Numbered from the stretch's first letter, positions 8,074 through 17,721 are shown. The stretch is DNA of 64,000 bases from Enorma phocaeensis (GCF_900186505.1 NZ_LT891969.1:248001-312000); one strand, 5' to 3'. Numbers and translations are program-made. The notes: generated from the sequence alone by a model not told the origin.

Positions 8074-9219
8074 CTAGATCAGGTTCATCTGTGCGCCGAC
8101 CTTGTTGTACCAATCCTGCCATGTGGGCGGGCAGTAGCGCTTGGCGGCAGCGATGGTCAGCGTTGTGCCGTACATGTTGCGCAGGTAGCGAACGTGGGCG
8201 GTGATGCCCTCATCCCAGCTGCTGAACGTGCGGAAGCCGCCGCCAGAAGCCGTCCAGCCCCAGGCGTTGTTGCTGTTGCCGTAGGGCACATAGAGGCCCT
8301 TGGTGCTCTCGATGCACGCGATGGCGGGGGACCAGCGCGGGTCCACGCCGTAATCCCATGCAGCGGCGGCGAAGGTGGCACCGTGGCCAGCGAGCGGTGA
8401 ACCAGCGAGGTAGGCATCGATGCGTGCGGTCCACTCGGCGATGAACTCCTCGCGGCTCATGTTCCAATCCACGGCCCCACCGGACACGATGGTCGAGGGC
8501 GTCTCGCCGGGTTGGTTGGCGGTGTTGTAGGGGTTATCGGTATCAGCGCCGGCGCCGTCGGTCGCCTCCGCAGGGGCGGTGTCCTGCGCTGCTTGGGCAG
8601 CTGCAAGCTCGGCTGCGGCTTCCGCCTCTGCCTGGGCTTGCGCGTCGGCTCGGAGCTGCTGCGCCTCGGCGAGGGCGTCAGCAGCTGCTTGCTCCTGCTC
8701 CTCGAGCTGGCGCTTCTGCTCATCGAGCTCGGTCTGGGTTTGCTCGAGCTCGGACTGCAGGGCGTTGAGCTCCTCGATGGCTTCGACGTTGGAAGCCTGG
8801 ATCTCGTCCATGTAGACGCAGGTCGTGATGAAGTCGCTCATGCTCTCGGAGTTGAGGACCATGGTCACGAGCTGGTTGGACCCAGTCTGGTACTTGTACA
8901 TCTCGCGCATGGCCTCGCTGGCGGCCTCCTGCTGAGCGGGAATCTGGGCCTCGAGCTCGGCGATGGCGGCGGTGTTCTCGTCGATCTGGGTTTGGAGCTC
9001 CTCGAGCTGGGCTACGGCCTCATCATATGCCGCAGTGGAGTCCTCGACCGCTTGGGCTGCTGCATCAAGCTGCTGCTGCGTCTCTGCGGAGACGGCATAC
9101 GCGGAGAGGGGGGCTACCAATGGGGTTCCGGCGAACGCGACCGCCAATGCTGCGCACGTGAGGGCGCGGGCTGGTTTGGAGGCGATCACCTGGATAATGG
9201 AACGCTTTGTGTCACGCAT
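8074..9219 (-). CDS. secreted coiled-coil protein with lysozyme-like C-terminal domain
   Basis: Likely peptidoglycan hydrolase or wall-remodelling protein of 381 residues. Basic N-terminus plus hydrophobic core ending near SAYAVSA gives a signal peptide. A long coiled coil follows (about 42-200, rich in E/Q/A: LEELQTQIDENTAAIAELEA), as in PcsB/CwlO-type regulators. After an acidic linker, the C-terminal region (about 245-381) has the glucosaminidase/lysozyme-like pattern, with a candidate catalytic glutamate in ACIESTKG and aromatic NNAWGWTASGGGF. No NlpC/P60 domain is seen, unlike many CwlO proteins. ATG 9219 is preferred over 9234 because GAGG lies six bases before it. A promoter and a terminator flank it, so it is monocistronic. 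Confidence 0.8.
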   Translation of the reverse strand: MRDTKRSIIQVIASKPARALTCAALAVAFAGTPLVAPLSAYAVSAETQQQLDAAAQAVEDSTAAYDEAVAQLEELQTQIDENTAAIAELEAQIPAQQEAASEAMREMYKYQTGSNQLVTMVLNSESMSDFITTCVYMDEIQASNVEAIEELNALQSELEQTQTELDEQKRQLEEQEQAAADALAEAQQLRADAQAQAEAEAAAELAAAQAAQDTAPAEATDGAGADTDNPYNTANQPGETPSTIVSGGAVDWNMSREEFIAEWTARIDAYLAGSPLAGHGATFAAAAWDYGVDPRWSPAIACIESTKGLYVPYGNSNNAWGWTASGGGFRTFSSWDEGITAHVRYLRNMYGTTLTIAAAKRYCPPTWQDWYNKVGAQMNLI

Positions 9220-9259
9220 AGATGTCCTCGACATTCTGCTTGCCTTAAACGCAGTGACG

Positions 9260-9288
9260 ATTATAGTATGCGTTTTGAAAACAATAAC
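9260..9288 (-). promoter_or_regulatory. promoter of the wall-hydrolase gene
   Basis: On the minus strand TATAAT occupies 9265-9260, with a weak AT-rich -35 region (TTATTG/GTTATT) 16-17 bases upstream. Predicted transcription start is about 30 bases before the ATG at 9219. Confidence 0.55.
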
Positions 9289-9509
9289 ACCCCATGCAAA
9301 GTTTAAGGCTCAAGTTGAAGGTTTAGGATGGGGTGCAACCTGCGGGTTTATTGAGTCGTTAAGAAACGATGGAGTTTCAAGTTCACCTTTAAGGTTAAGG
9401 ATTGCTAGGGGACTTCCTACCGTTTCGCGCTGCAAGCCGCCAAATTCTCCTGGTGGGAACGGAGTGCTGCTCCCTGTGCTAGCATGGGTTCCGTTAGTTT
9501 CATTGGCCT

Positions 9510-9669
9510 CGATGCAGGTGCGGAGACGCACGGGCGCCAAGGCGCCCAGGGGAATGGGGTGCAAGTCCCCAGCTATACCAGTAACCGTGAATCGCGGTGC
9601 CGTGGGGTCGCGTCGCAGATCGGACGACGCGCACGGCTCGATTGCGATAAGCCGGATCGCCTCGCATCG
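9510..9669 (+). promoter_or_regulatory. cobalamin (B12) riboswitch aptamer
   Basis: Closing stem CGATGC (9510-9515) with GCATCG (9664-9669). The 5' part has paired GGTGC/GCAC and GGGCGCC/GGCGCCC arms. Next come GGGAA, then GGTGCAAGTCC and CAGTAAC-GTGA, matching the conserved B12 riboswitch core. Near the 3' end GATAAGCCGGATCGCC matches the B12 box. The aptamer ends 28 bases before a ribosome site (AAAGGGG) and ATG 9714, so control of translation start is likely. Family knowledge: high adenosyl- or hydroxocobalamin represses the downstream gene. The interval 9289-9509 upstream of it shows no gene, only a possible promoter near 9476-9484. Confidence 0.9.
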
Positions 9670-9713
9670 GTCGCGCTGCTGCGCGTCATGGCCCTGGGGG
9701 AAAGGGGTCCGGC

Positions 9714-12700
9714 ATGGTCGGACGCGATTGCGGGCGAGCGGGGTGCCTTGGAGGCGCTATCTCGCGCCGGCGCAGAACTGATACCAAAACAAAACAGATG
9801 CTTGGGCGCATTGCGCGGAAGGCCCTTAGCATGGGGTTGGTTGTCCTCCTGCTCTGGGGACAAGCTCCGGTCGAACTTTGGGCCATGGGGGTCGAAGGCG
9901 TGGCGAATGCAGCTGCGACATTGGAGGATATGTCGAGCGGTATCTCAAGTCCCGATCCCGAGGCAAGCGATCTAGGTGCAGCGACGGTCGACCAGGGTGC
10001 AGGGGTAGATGGCCAGGACGCCGCGTCCGTGGAAGCCGGAACGACGGAGGGGCTCGGCTCAGGTTCGAATCCCCTTGGCGACGGCTCTTCTTCAAACGGG
10101 GGCGCAGATGCCGGGTCCGGCATCGGGGACGCTCTCGGCTCCATGGGTCAAGCTCAAGATGCGGTAGACGCGCGAGATGTCGCCGGTTCTACCCAAGATG
10201 CTTCCAACGAGAGCGCTGCTGGCCCTCAGGACGCTGGCGTTGAGCTTGCCGGAGTCGCACTCGAGGACCCCGAGTCTCTCCAGATGCCCGTGAGCCTCAC
10301 CGCGCGCGCGTACACAGGATCGTCGTGGTCGCCGGTTTATCAGGACGAGGGCGTGACCTACACCTGGAAATACTCCATGGAGGATCCGACGAGCTACGGC
10401 TTCGACGAGGACAGCTGGGTTGTCATCGAGGGCGAGACGGGTCCTGAGCTCGTAGTCGACGATCCGCGTTACGCGGGCGCCTACTTCTCGGTCGAGGCCC
10501 AAGCGGGTGCCAATGTCGTCGAGCTTTCTCGGTACAGCGCTCAAGGGCCGGTGAGGCTAGCCGGGCAGGTTGACATCTACTCCGCCTTCCTTGCGGCTTC
10601 AGCAGACGCTTCGAGTGGAACGTATGTATATACCGCAGATCAAACGGTATATGCGAAGGCCAAGGAGCGCGGAAGCTCTACCACGATCGCCTCGGAGAGC
10701 CTCACCTACCAATGGCAGGTGAGCCAGACGAGTCGCAACGATGGCTTCGAGGACATATCGAGCGGCACGGACGAATACCTCGTTCTTGCTCCATACGAGG
10801 GGTGCTACGTGCGGTGCGTCATCACCGCCAAGGTGGGGGCGAGCACGTATACCACGACTGCCACCATGAAGGTCGCCGCCCAGGGCTCGGTCAATGTGAC
10901 CTCCGTGAGCCTCGATCACGCCGGCAGGATGAATGTCGGCGATACGATTACCGCCACCGCACGCGCGGGCTCGGAGGATGTCACGGATAGCGAGCGCGTC
11001 GTCTGGTCGTGGTACTACGGCAGCAGCGCCGCTTCGACCGATACGCCGATTCCCGGTGCGACCGGTAACGAGCTTGTTGTTGATGGAAGTCTTCTGGGCT
11101 GCTATATCGAGGCGCGCGCCGATGGTGGATTTGGCGAGGAGGATTCATCTGCGGCGGGGCCCGTGGTCGAGCCGGGATCGGTTGAGCTCTACCAGGTTAC
11201 CGTGACAGGCGAGGCGCGCGTTGGGTCTACCGTGCGCGCGACGGCGTACAAAGGGAACTCCTATACCGAGGTGTCCTCCTCGGATCGGGTGCGTTATCAG
11301 TGGCAATGGGCTGCTACGAACACGACGAGCGATGACGCGTACCAGGACATTCCGGGGGCTACGTCGGAGACGTACGTCGTCGATTCCTCGATGGAGGGCA
11401 GGTACCTAAGGGTGCGCGCGACGAGCGCCAACTCCGCCGTGAGCACCATCAAGCGGGGATATTACGGCGACACGCGGGTCGATCCCCTCGGCCCGGTTAT
11501 GGGCGAGGGCAAGTACGAGCTTACCGGTGTCGAGCTGTCGTCGACCGGCCAGGCGTTCCAAGTGGGCGAAACGGTGGCTCCGACCGCCTTGGTCGCGAGC
11601 GGCTCCTACGGTGACGACCCGGCTCCCGTGGACGCGAACCTCACGTTCGCGTGGTATGCTGCGTCATCGATCGATGGCACCTATGAACGGCTGACCAGCG
11701 GCTATGTGCCCGGTGACGGAACGTTGCGCGTTACCGAGGAGCTCGAGGGCAGCTACGTCTACGTTGAGGTGACGGCGGGCGTCAACACGGTTCGCAGCGC
11801 GACGAGTCGCGTCATGGAAGCCGGGACATACGACCTGCTGCGCGTGACGACCTCGCCGCAGATTCAGGGCGCTGCGGTGCGGTTGTTCACGGGAGATGTT
11901 GTCGATGCGACCGTTTGGGCGCGCCGCCTGGACGGGTCCACCACGAACGGCGACAACGTCACCGATGGCGTGAGCATCATCTGGTACGTGGGTGAGAGCG
12001 CCTCGGGGCCGTTTGCCCCCATCGTGGGCACCGAGGGTTCCGCGCTCACCATCCCCTCAGAGGCAGCGGGCAAGTATCTCAAGGCTATCGCATCAAGCGG
12101 CGGCACGAGCGTCGAGGTGGTCTCGGCCTCCCCGGTCATCGACGCCGACTCGCTCGAGGGCATCGCAGCCAAGCTTTCCGACGCGGGCTGGCGCCTGGAG
12201 CCTGTATACGGAGAAGATACAAATGCGAACGCCCTTCTCGAGGAGGAGCTGCGCGCCATGGGCGTCACCGATGTCGAGGTGAGCGTCTCGGCGGTTAGGG
12301 TTTCCAGCCCCAGCGACTCGGCAAGCCTGGGCATCTCGACGACGAATGATGCGACGAACGGCGACATCACCTACTTCTTCATGGACCCCGATGATCTGAC
12401 GGGTTGGGCGGGCTTCTCCACGTATCGCAGCATCACACCTACGTTCACACTCTCTCGCGATGGCGAGAGTGTGGCGTTCACGCCTGAACGTGCCACGGTT
12501 ATGCCGTGGGACGAGGCTCGCGTTCGCAGCATGCTGGAGGATGACGTCGCCACGTCGCTCGCCATCGGCTATGCGCAGGGGGATTGCGCAGATGCCGTCA
12601 TGCAGGACGTCACGCTGCCGTATAAGCTTGCGGGAAAGAGCTGGTCTACGGTGACCTGGTCGTCCTCGGATGAGGGGTCTGTCGAGGTCACCGGATACAG

Positions 12701-15700
12701 CTGGGATGACTATACCGGCGAGGTCACGCGTCGTTACGCGGATGCCGAGGTGACGCTTACGGCGCGCGTGGGCGTCTCCGCTTCGGGCGGGCCTGAGGCC
12801 GTCACGGTCGAGGTTCCGTATCGCGTCATCGTGAAAGCGGATCCAGATGCGGTGGATCAGGCCAGCACCGAGCTGCAGGCTTCCGTCGATCGGGCGTTCT
12901 CCGCCGGGACGCTTGCCTACATCGACGGTGGCGCAGTGGATCCCGCGGCGGTTACGGGCGACCTGCAGTTGCCGCGTCCGAGCGCATTCGGCATCGACGG
13001 GGCTCGTTACACCGTTGCGTACAGTGCCGATTCCGATGCGGTCGCCGTGAACGGGTACCGCGGCAACGTCTTCAGGCCGCTCCCCGGAGCAGATGAGGCG
13101 CCCGTGGCGCTTACGGTGACGGTTGCAAGCAAGGACAATCCTGAGATCGTTGCCACGAGCACGCTGGATCTGACGGTCGCGCCCCTCGATGAAGCCGAGA
13201 TCCAAGATGAGCTCAACCTGATGGCGGCGGCCAAGGATGGGTATGCGCAGGCACTCCTGCAAGGGCAGGCTCCGCAAGCAGTTACCGGAAACCTCTCGAC
13301 GTTTCAGAAGGCGTACCGCGACTCAGAGGGGCGGCTTTGCTGGGCACGTGATGCCGCTACGGCGAATTCCGTGGGATCGGGCATCGTCGCGGACGACCTC
13401 GAGCCCGATGACGATATGGGCGTCGTTGCCGGCCACTGGTTCAAATCGAGCGATTCCTCGGTGGTCGCTCACGATACGCTCAACGTCGTCCGGCCCGCCC
13501 ATGATGTTGAAGTAGCCATCACGAGCGCGCTTTCCAGCGAGCGCTACGCCCGCTATGCCGAGCGCTATGCAGATGACGCGACATGGGGTCCTGTATTCGC
13601 TGGCCTTGCCAACCAGACGGTCACGGCTACCGTGACCGTTTTAGGGACCGAGGAGTCCTCCGAGCCGGGCATCGCGGTCTCCGCCCAAGTGGTGGGCGTC
13701 GATGCTTTTGGATCAGACGAGGTATGGGCTGCTCCTAGCTCCATCGAGGTGGAGCAAGGCACCACAGCGGCGGAGCTTACCGAGAGCATCCTTTCCGATG
13801 CCGGCCTCGAAGCGGATACGGGGACGGGCGCATACGGATGGTATCTGAACAGCATCACCGCTCCCGATGGCCGCGTGCTGTCCTACGATGACGCTACGGG
13901 GAGGTACTGGCAGCTTTTCGTGAACGGTGCAGCGTCCGAAGTTGGCGCGGAAAGCGTCGTGCTTCAGGCTGGCAATGAGGTCGTATGGTACTACTCGGCG
14001 TACGGCTCCTCGCTTGACGATATCGGAACGGCGAAGGTGACCTCGACGGTCCAGGTCATAGGACCCGATGCCGATGGCGCGGACGCGGCTTGGGTGGGCC
14101 TTACCGAGATCTCCCTGCCAGTGGGGTCTACCGTTGCGGACCTTACGGAGCGCCTGCTCGATGCGCAAGGTCTCGCGCACGTTTCCTCCGGAGTTGGAAC
14201 ATCGGGCTACTACCTCTCATCGATGACCTCGCCCTATAACGGCGTCGAGCTCGGATGGGATGAGCAGACGGGGAGGTACTGGCAGCTCTTCGTCTATGGG
14301 GAGCCCGCGCAAGCCGGCGCCGGGCAAATCGAGCTCGAGCCGGGCTGCCGCGTCGCATGGTACTACTCCAGCTCCGGCACCGAGCTGCCCGAGAACGACA
14401 TCCAGGTTGATCCGGATGCTTGGGACGGGCGTCCGAGCGGTTGGGAGGCGGAATGGGAAGGGTTCGCCCCGGGGGCTGTCGAGAACAGCGGAACACCCTC
14501 GGAAGGGGGAGAGCTCGCTTGGAGCGTCGACGTGGGTAGCGACATCGCCGCGTCAGTGTACGCAGCCGATCCGGTCATCGCAAACGGGCGGCTGTACGTC
14601 GCGGTCGGGGACGAGCTCTGTGTCTACGATGCGGCAACGGGTGCCCGCCTGGGAAGCGCTCTGCTTGCAACCTCGATCGACTCGGCAGCGCGCGTGGTAT
14701 ACAGCGATGGGCTCGTCGTCATTCCTCTCCACGACGGGCGCCTTCAGGTGATGAGAGCCGATACGCTTGTTACGGTCACCCTCACCGATGCTCTTGCAGA
14801 GGGGCAGCAAACGCTTTCCTCGCTCACCGTATTTGGGGGGTACGCCTATTTCGGCACCACGTCTACATCGGGCGAAACGGGAGCATTCTTCTGCGTTAAT
14901 CTGCGCACGGGCGCGGTGAGGTGGTCGAGTGCGGGCGCCGGCGATGCGGGCTACTATTGGACGGGCGGCGAGCTCTCGAGCGACTACCTGGTAACCGTCG
15001 ACGCTAACGGTGCTGTGCGCTCGATCGATCCGGCGACGGGCGATGTCCTCTTCGAGCTCGCGCTCGATACGCCGGTTCGCTCCAAGCCGGTTTCCGATCC
15101 TGATGATTCGTCGACAATCTACGTGGTCTCGCGCGATGGCGCTCTGCATAAGATTGCGCTTGGGGAGGGCGGATCGATGGCGGAGGTGGGAAGCGTCTCG
15201 TTCGCAGCATATTCCACCTCGACGCCAACCATAGCGAATGGCTATGCATACGTGGGCGGTTCGACTGCGCAATACGCCGGTGTGCTTGCGGTGGTCGACC
15301 TCGCGAGCATGCAGGTTGCGCACAGCGTCACCACGTATGGCGATGGCGACGCCCTGCCGGGTGAGGTCAAAGCTACCCCAACGGTCTCTCTGCGCGACGG
15401 CTCGGCATATGTCTACTTCACCTGCAACGCTGCCAATGGTGCCGCCTATCTCTATCGTGTCGGCGATGGGCGGGCGCGCTTGCTCCATCTGCCCTCGAGC
15501 GGCGAGGCAGGCTGCTGCACGGCTAACGTGGTCGTAGGGTCCGATGGCGCTGTGTACTACCTCAACGATTCCGGTTACCTGTTCAAGCTCTTGCCGGGAT
15601 CTGCCGTTGTCGAGCCAGGGGATGGTAGCTCTGGGGAGCCCTCAAGCGAAGGCGGCGCATCGGCAACCCTGCCCTCGCTGCGATCGTCGCTGCGCATCAC

Positions 15701-15941
15701 GCTTACGGGAAATGCTGCCGATGCTGACGGTGCGGACGAGGGGTCCCTTCTAGACGGATTTCACTCCGACGAGCCTTCCGGATCGCTGCCCACGGGAGGG
15801 GTCGTGAGGGCCGCCGGGGTCCAGGATGGTTCCGGCATTCCGCTTTGGCCGTTCGTGGGCATGGGGCTCGGCGCCCTCATCCTTGCTGTCGCATGGATGC
15901 GGGGTCGTCGAGGTGATGAGAGGGAAGATCATGAGCGATAA
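9714..15941 (+). CDS. giant B12-riboswitch-controlled surface protein (Ig-like repeats, 2x DUF4430, PQQ-type beta-propeller)
   Basis: A 2,075-residue predicted surface protein. Start ATG 9714 has AAAGGGG six bases upstream; ATG 9798 (residue 29) is an alternative with a shorter signal peptide but no ribosome site. The signal core is SMGLVVLLLWGQAPVELWA. Six Ig-like repeats (about 185-810) share a YxWxW/WSWYY strand and a final GxYxxxxA motif. A bacterial Ig-like region follows (VTWSSSDEG, about 985). Two DUF4430 domains lie at about 1323-1432 and 1442-1555, each with GRYWQLFV and a closing WYYS. A PQQ-type beta-propeller fills about 1600-1965. The C-terminus is a transmembrane helix (LWPFVGMGLGALILAVAWM) with RGRR; LPTGG upstream is not a proper LPXTG. 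DUF4430 is the C-terminal fold of transcobalamin; with the riboswitch this suggests corrinoid binding. Confidence 0.88.
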   Translation: MVGRDCGRAGCLGGAISRRRRTDTKTKQMLGRIARKALSMGLVVLLLWGQAPVELWAMGVEGVANAAATLEDMSSGISSPDPEASDLGAATVDQGAGVDGQDAASVEAGTTEGLGSGSNPLGDGSSSNGGADAGSGIGDALGSMGQAQDAVDARDVAGSTQDASNESAAGPQDAGVELAGVALEDPESLQMPVSLTARAYTGSSWSPVYQDEGVTYTWKYSMEDPTSYGFDEDSWVVIEGETGPELVVDDPRYAGAYFSVEAQAGANVVELSRYSAQGPVRLAGQVDIYSAFLAASADASSGTYVYTADQTVYAKAKERGSSTTIASESLTYQWQVSQTSRNDGFEDISSGTDEYLVLAPYEGCYVRCVITAKVGASTYTTTATMKVAAQGSVNVTSVSLDHAGRMNVGDTITATARAGSEDVTDSERVVWSWYYGSSAASTDTPIPGATGNELVVDGSLLGCYIEARADGGFGEEDSSAAGPVVEPGSVELYQVTVTGEARVGSTVRATAYKGNSYTEVSSSDRVRYQWQWAATNTTSDDAYQDIPGATSETYVVDSSMEGRYLRVRATSANSAVSTIKRGYYGDTRVDPLGPVMGEGKYELTGVELSSTGQAFQVGETVAPTALVASGSYGDDPAPVDANLTFAWYAASSIDGTYERLTSGYVPGDGTLRVTEELEGSYVYVEVTAGVNTVRSATSRVMEAGTYDLLRVTTSPQIQGAAVRLFTGDVVDATVWARRLDGSTTNGDNVTDGVSIIWYVGESASGPFAPIVGTEGSALTIPSEAAGKYLKAIASSGGTSVEVVSASPVIDADSLEGIAAKLSDAGWRLEPVYGEDTNANALLEEELRAMGVTDVEVSVSAVRVSSPSDSASLGISTTNDATNGDITYFFMDPDDLTGWAGFSTYRSITPTFTLSRDGESVAFTPERATVMPWDEARVRSMLEDDVATSLAIGYAQGDCADAVMQDVTLPYKLAGKSWSTVTWSSSDEGSVEVTGYSWDDYTGEVTRRYADAEVTLTARVGVSASGGPEAVTVEVPYRVIVKADPDAVDQASTELQASVDRAFSAGTLAYIDGGAVDPAAVTGDLQLPRPSAFGIDGARYTVAYSADSDAVAVNGYRGNVFRPLPGADEAPVALTVTVASKDNPEIVATSTLDLTVAPLDEAEIQDELNLMAAAKDGYAQALLQGQAPQAVTGNLSTFQKAYRDSEGRLCWARDAATANSVGSGIVADDLEPDDDMGVVAGHWFKSSDSSVVAHDTLNVVRPAHDVEVAITSALSSERYARYAERYADDATWGPVFAGLANQTVTATVTVLGTEESSEPGIAVSAQVVGVDAFGSDEVWAAPSSIEVEQGTTAAELTESILSDAGLEADTGTGAYGWYLNSITAPDGRVLSYDDATGRYWQLFVNGAASEVGAESVVLQAGNEVVWYYSAYGSSLDDIGTAKVTSTVQVIGPDADGADAAWVGLTEISLPVGSTVADLTERLLDAQGLAHVSSGVGTSGYYLSSMTSPYNGVELGWDEQTGRYWQLFVYGEPAQAGAGQIELEPGCRVAWYYSSSGTELPENDIQVDPDAWDGRPSGWEAEWEGFAPGAVENSGTPSEGGELAWSVDVGSDIAASVYAADPVIANGRLYVAVGDELCVYDAATGARLGSALLATSIDSAARVVYSDGLVVIPLHDGRLQVMRADTLVTVTLTDALAEGQQTLSSLTVFGGYAYFGTTSTSGETGAFFCVNLRTGAVRWSSAGAGDAGYYWTGGELSSDYLVTVDANGAVRSIDPATGDVLFELALDTPVRSKPVSDPDDSSTIYVVSRDGALHKIALGEGGSMAEVGSVSFAAYSTSTPTIANGYAYVGGSTAQYAGVLAVVDLASMQVAHSVTTYGDGDALPGEVKATPTVSLRDGSAYVYFTCNAANGAAYLYRVGDGRARLLHLPSSGEAGCCTANVVVGSDGAVYYLNDSGYLFKLLPGSAVVEPGDGSSGEPSSEGGASATLPSLRSSLRITLTGNAADADGADEGSLLDGFHSDEPSGSLPTGGVVRAAGVQDGSGIPLWPFVGMGLGALILAVAWMRGRRGDEREDHER

Positions 15942-16965
15942 CCGATTCCACATTGCCCCCGCGCGTCTTATCGTGGCCGTCGCGGCTGCTGCGTTGATAG
16001 CGGTCTGTGCATGGTGCGCTGGGATATACGCCACAGGCGGGGACCCCCTTGCGTTTCTCTCCTCGGAGCTGTTCAACACGGTTGCTGACGATCAGGGGTC
16101 TGCGTACGATGCGGACTCCGCGCCTGAGTCTTGGGAGCCTTCGGTCGAAGATATCGAGGCGGCGCTACGCGATCTCGAATTCGGCGGGGGCGATGTTTCG
16201 GTAGACGATGATGAGGAGCCTGCGGTAGTAGTCTCGGGTGATGGCGTCTGGGTGGAAACCAAGCTCTCAGGCGACCTCTCCGAAGCTGCCGAGATCTCTG
16301 CTTGTCGAACCGCCGCCTTGGCAGGATGGCTTGCGGATAGAGGTGCTGAGGAGTATCGCGTCACATGGATTGCCGAGGATTCCGCTGGGTCCGTTCTCGC
16401 GGCCCTGTGCTTGGATGCCTCTGCAGCCTCCACCGATGGTACCTTGCCAGAGCTCCTTGCTGCGTGCAGTGCCTATAGGCTTTCAGATGCGTGCTACGAG
16501 GCCGTCTCTGGATTGGGTGTAGACCAGTCCTCCGGTGAGGCGCCGATACTGCCCGATGGGTCGGAGATACCCTTCAGGGAGGCGTCTTCAGCAGGCGGGT
16601 CTTCAGCTTCCAGCGTTTTGACTGAGCAGGGAAGCGATGCGGGCCAAGACGCATCGGACGGACTCATCACGGTCAGTGTTACCATCGACGGCTCGTCGGT
16701 CGGGGCGGGCAGTTCTTCTGCCAGCGTTTCGCTTGCGGCTGGTGCTACGGTGTACGAAGCGCTGCTGGCAACGGGTGTCAGCGTTAACGCGCAATCGACC
16801 GCGTACGGCATCTACGTCTCGGCCATCGCAGGTCTCGCCGAGAAGGAGCATGGCGACATGAGCGGATGGGTATTCACGGTGAACGGAAGCACCATCAACA
16901 AGAGCGCGAGCGACTATTCGCTTTCGGATGGCGACCAAGTTCGGTGGTCCTACGTGGTTTCGTAG
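15931..16965 (+). CDS. membrane-anchored DUF4430 (transcobalamin C-terminal-like) protein
   Basis: A 344-residue protein in the same operon. ATG 15931 lies 11 bases inside the giant gene's end and is preceded by AGAGGGA, so translation is probably coupled. An N-terminal transmembrane helix or uncleaved signal (LIVAVAAAALIAVCAWCAG) is followed by an acidic linker, a middle domain of about 100 residues that I do not recognise, and a Ser/Ala-rich linker. The C-terminal DUF4430 domain (about 244-344) includes VYEALLATGVSV, SGWVFTVNGSTIN and closing VRWSYVVS. It shares the cobalamin riboswitch. Likely partner of the giant protein in ligand capture; the ligand is inferred, not shown. Confidence 0.85.
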   Translation: MSDNRFHIAPARLIVAVAAAALIAVCAWCAGIYATGGDPLAFLSSELFNTVADDQGSAYDADSAPESWEPSVEDIEAALRDLEFGGGDVSVDDDEEPAVVVSGDGVWVETKLSGDLSEAAEISACRTAALAGWLADRGAEEYRVTWIAEDSAGSVLAALCLDASAASTDGTLPELLAACSAYRLSDACYEAVSGLGVDQSSGEAPILPDGSEIPFREASSAGGSSASSVLTEQGSDAGQDASDGLITVSVTIDGSSVGAGSSSASVSLAAGATVYEALLATGVSVNAQSTAYGIYVSAIAGLAEKEHGDMSGWVFTVNGSTINKSASDYSLSDGDQVRWSYVVS

Positions 16966-17009
16966 CGAGAGCGGCAAGATGGCGATAGGGCGGTTCAGCT
17001 CGATAGCAA

Positions 17010-17035
17010 AAAGGCCAGTCTGTAGGCTGGCCTTT
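17010..17035. terminator. bidirectional intrinsic terminator
   Basis: AAAGGCCAG / CTGGCCTTT with an 8-nt loop, flanked by A-rich and T-rich ends, between the converging DUF4430 operon and GtrA gene. It can work on both strands. Confidence 0.8.
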
Positions 17036-17070
17036 ACTGTATATCGGTGGATGGTCGCTGGGATCCTGCG

Positions 17071-17475
17071 CTACTTCACCGCAGTAAGGAATTTCCTGCG
17101 GCTGAAGTAGTTGTACCACGTGACGCAGAACGTCGCGATGATCTTCATCGCCTGATAGGCGATGTTCAGCATGGTGACGCCCACGAACATGAACACATCG
17201 GTGAGACCAAGTCCGATGGCGGAGAGGATGGCGAAGATGGTGAACTCGCGCTTGCGGCTCATGTCGTCGCGGTGCGGGAACACGTAGCGCACGCTCAGCG
17301 CATAGTTCAGGGCAACGGAGACGGTGAACGAAACGCTCGTGCTCATGAGGTAATCGACGTGGCACAAATCGGTGAGGACCACAAGCAGCAGCCAATCGAC
17401 CGCAAATGAGATAAGACCCACCACGGCGAATCTGAGGAACTGCTGGGTTCCAGGATTCTTAAGCGTATCGAGCAC
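17071..17475 (-). CDS. GtrA-family membrane protein (copy 1)
   Basis: GtrA-like proteins are small four-helix membrane proteins thought to flip polyprenyl-phosphate-linked sugars or assist glycosyl transfer in surface glycan synthesis. This one has 134 residues, four hydrophobic helices and the family signatures RFAVVGLISFAVDW and SFTVSVALNYALSVRYVF. The start is GTG 17475 with GGAG seven bases upstream. It is paralogous to the gene at 17722-18114, sharing the NY..S.RYVF.HR..MSR.REF pattern. Confidence 0.88.
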   Translation of the reverse strand: MLDTLKNPGTQQFLRFAVVGLISFAVDWLLLVVLTDLCHVDYLMSTSVSFTVSVALNYALSVRYVFPHRDDMSRKREFTIFAILSAIGLGLTDVFMFVGVTMLNIAYQAMKIIATFCVTWYNYFSRRKFLTAVK

Positions 17476-17539
17476 GCGACCACTCCATCTCGCGAATACA
17501 AGCGCATCCTATACGCGTTCGCTTCCATCGCAGCTAGTG

Positions 17540-17568
17540 ACTATAGTCTATCTATAGGGAATATGTAA
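17540..17568 (-). promoter_or_regulatory. promoter of GtrA copy 1
   Basis: Minus strand -35 TTACAT (17568-17563), 17-base spacer, -10 TATAGT (17545-17540). This gives an mRNA leader of about 58 nt. The two GtrA copies therefore probably have separate promoters. Confidence 0.5.
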
Positions 17569-17721
17569 GCTTGTGTAAGGGTTTCTGCTGAGAACTCAGA
17601 AAAACGCGACGAAATCTGCGCAATTTCGAGTCCGGTGCGCGGAGCTTCCGCTATGGCCCCATGCGCCCGCAGGAAGATGTATCCGGTAGCCGATGCACGC
17701 CAAGGGTGTCGAAGGCCCCGG

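Noticed and set aside
15770..15850. LPXTG sortase signal in the giant protein
   Set aside because: The sequence is LPTGG and lies about 20 residues before the membrane helix, so it does not fit a sortase motif. A plain membrane anchor is more likely.
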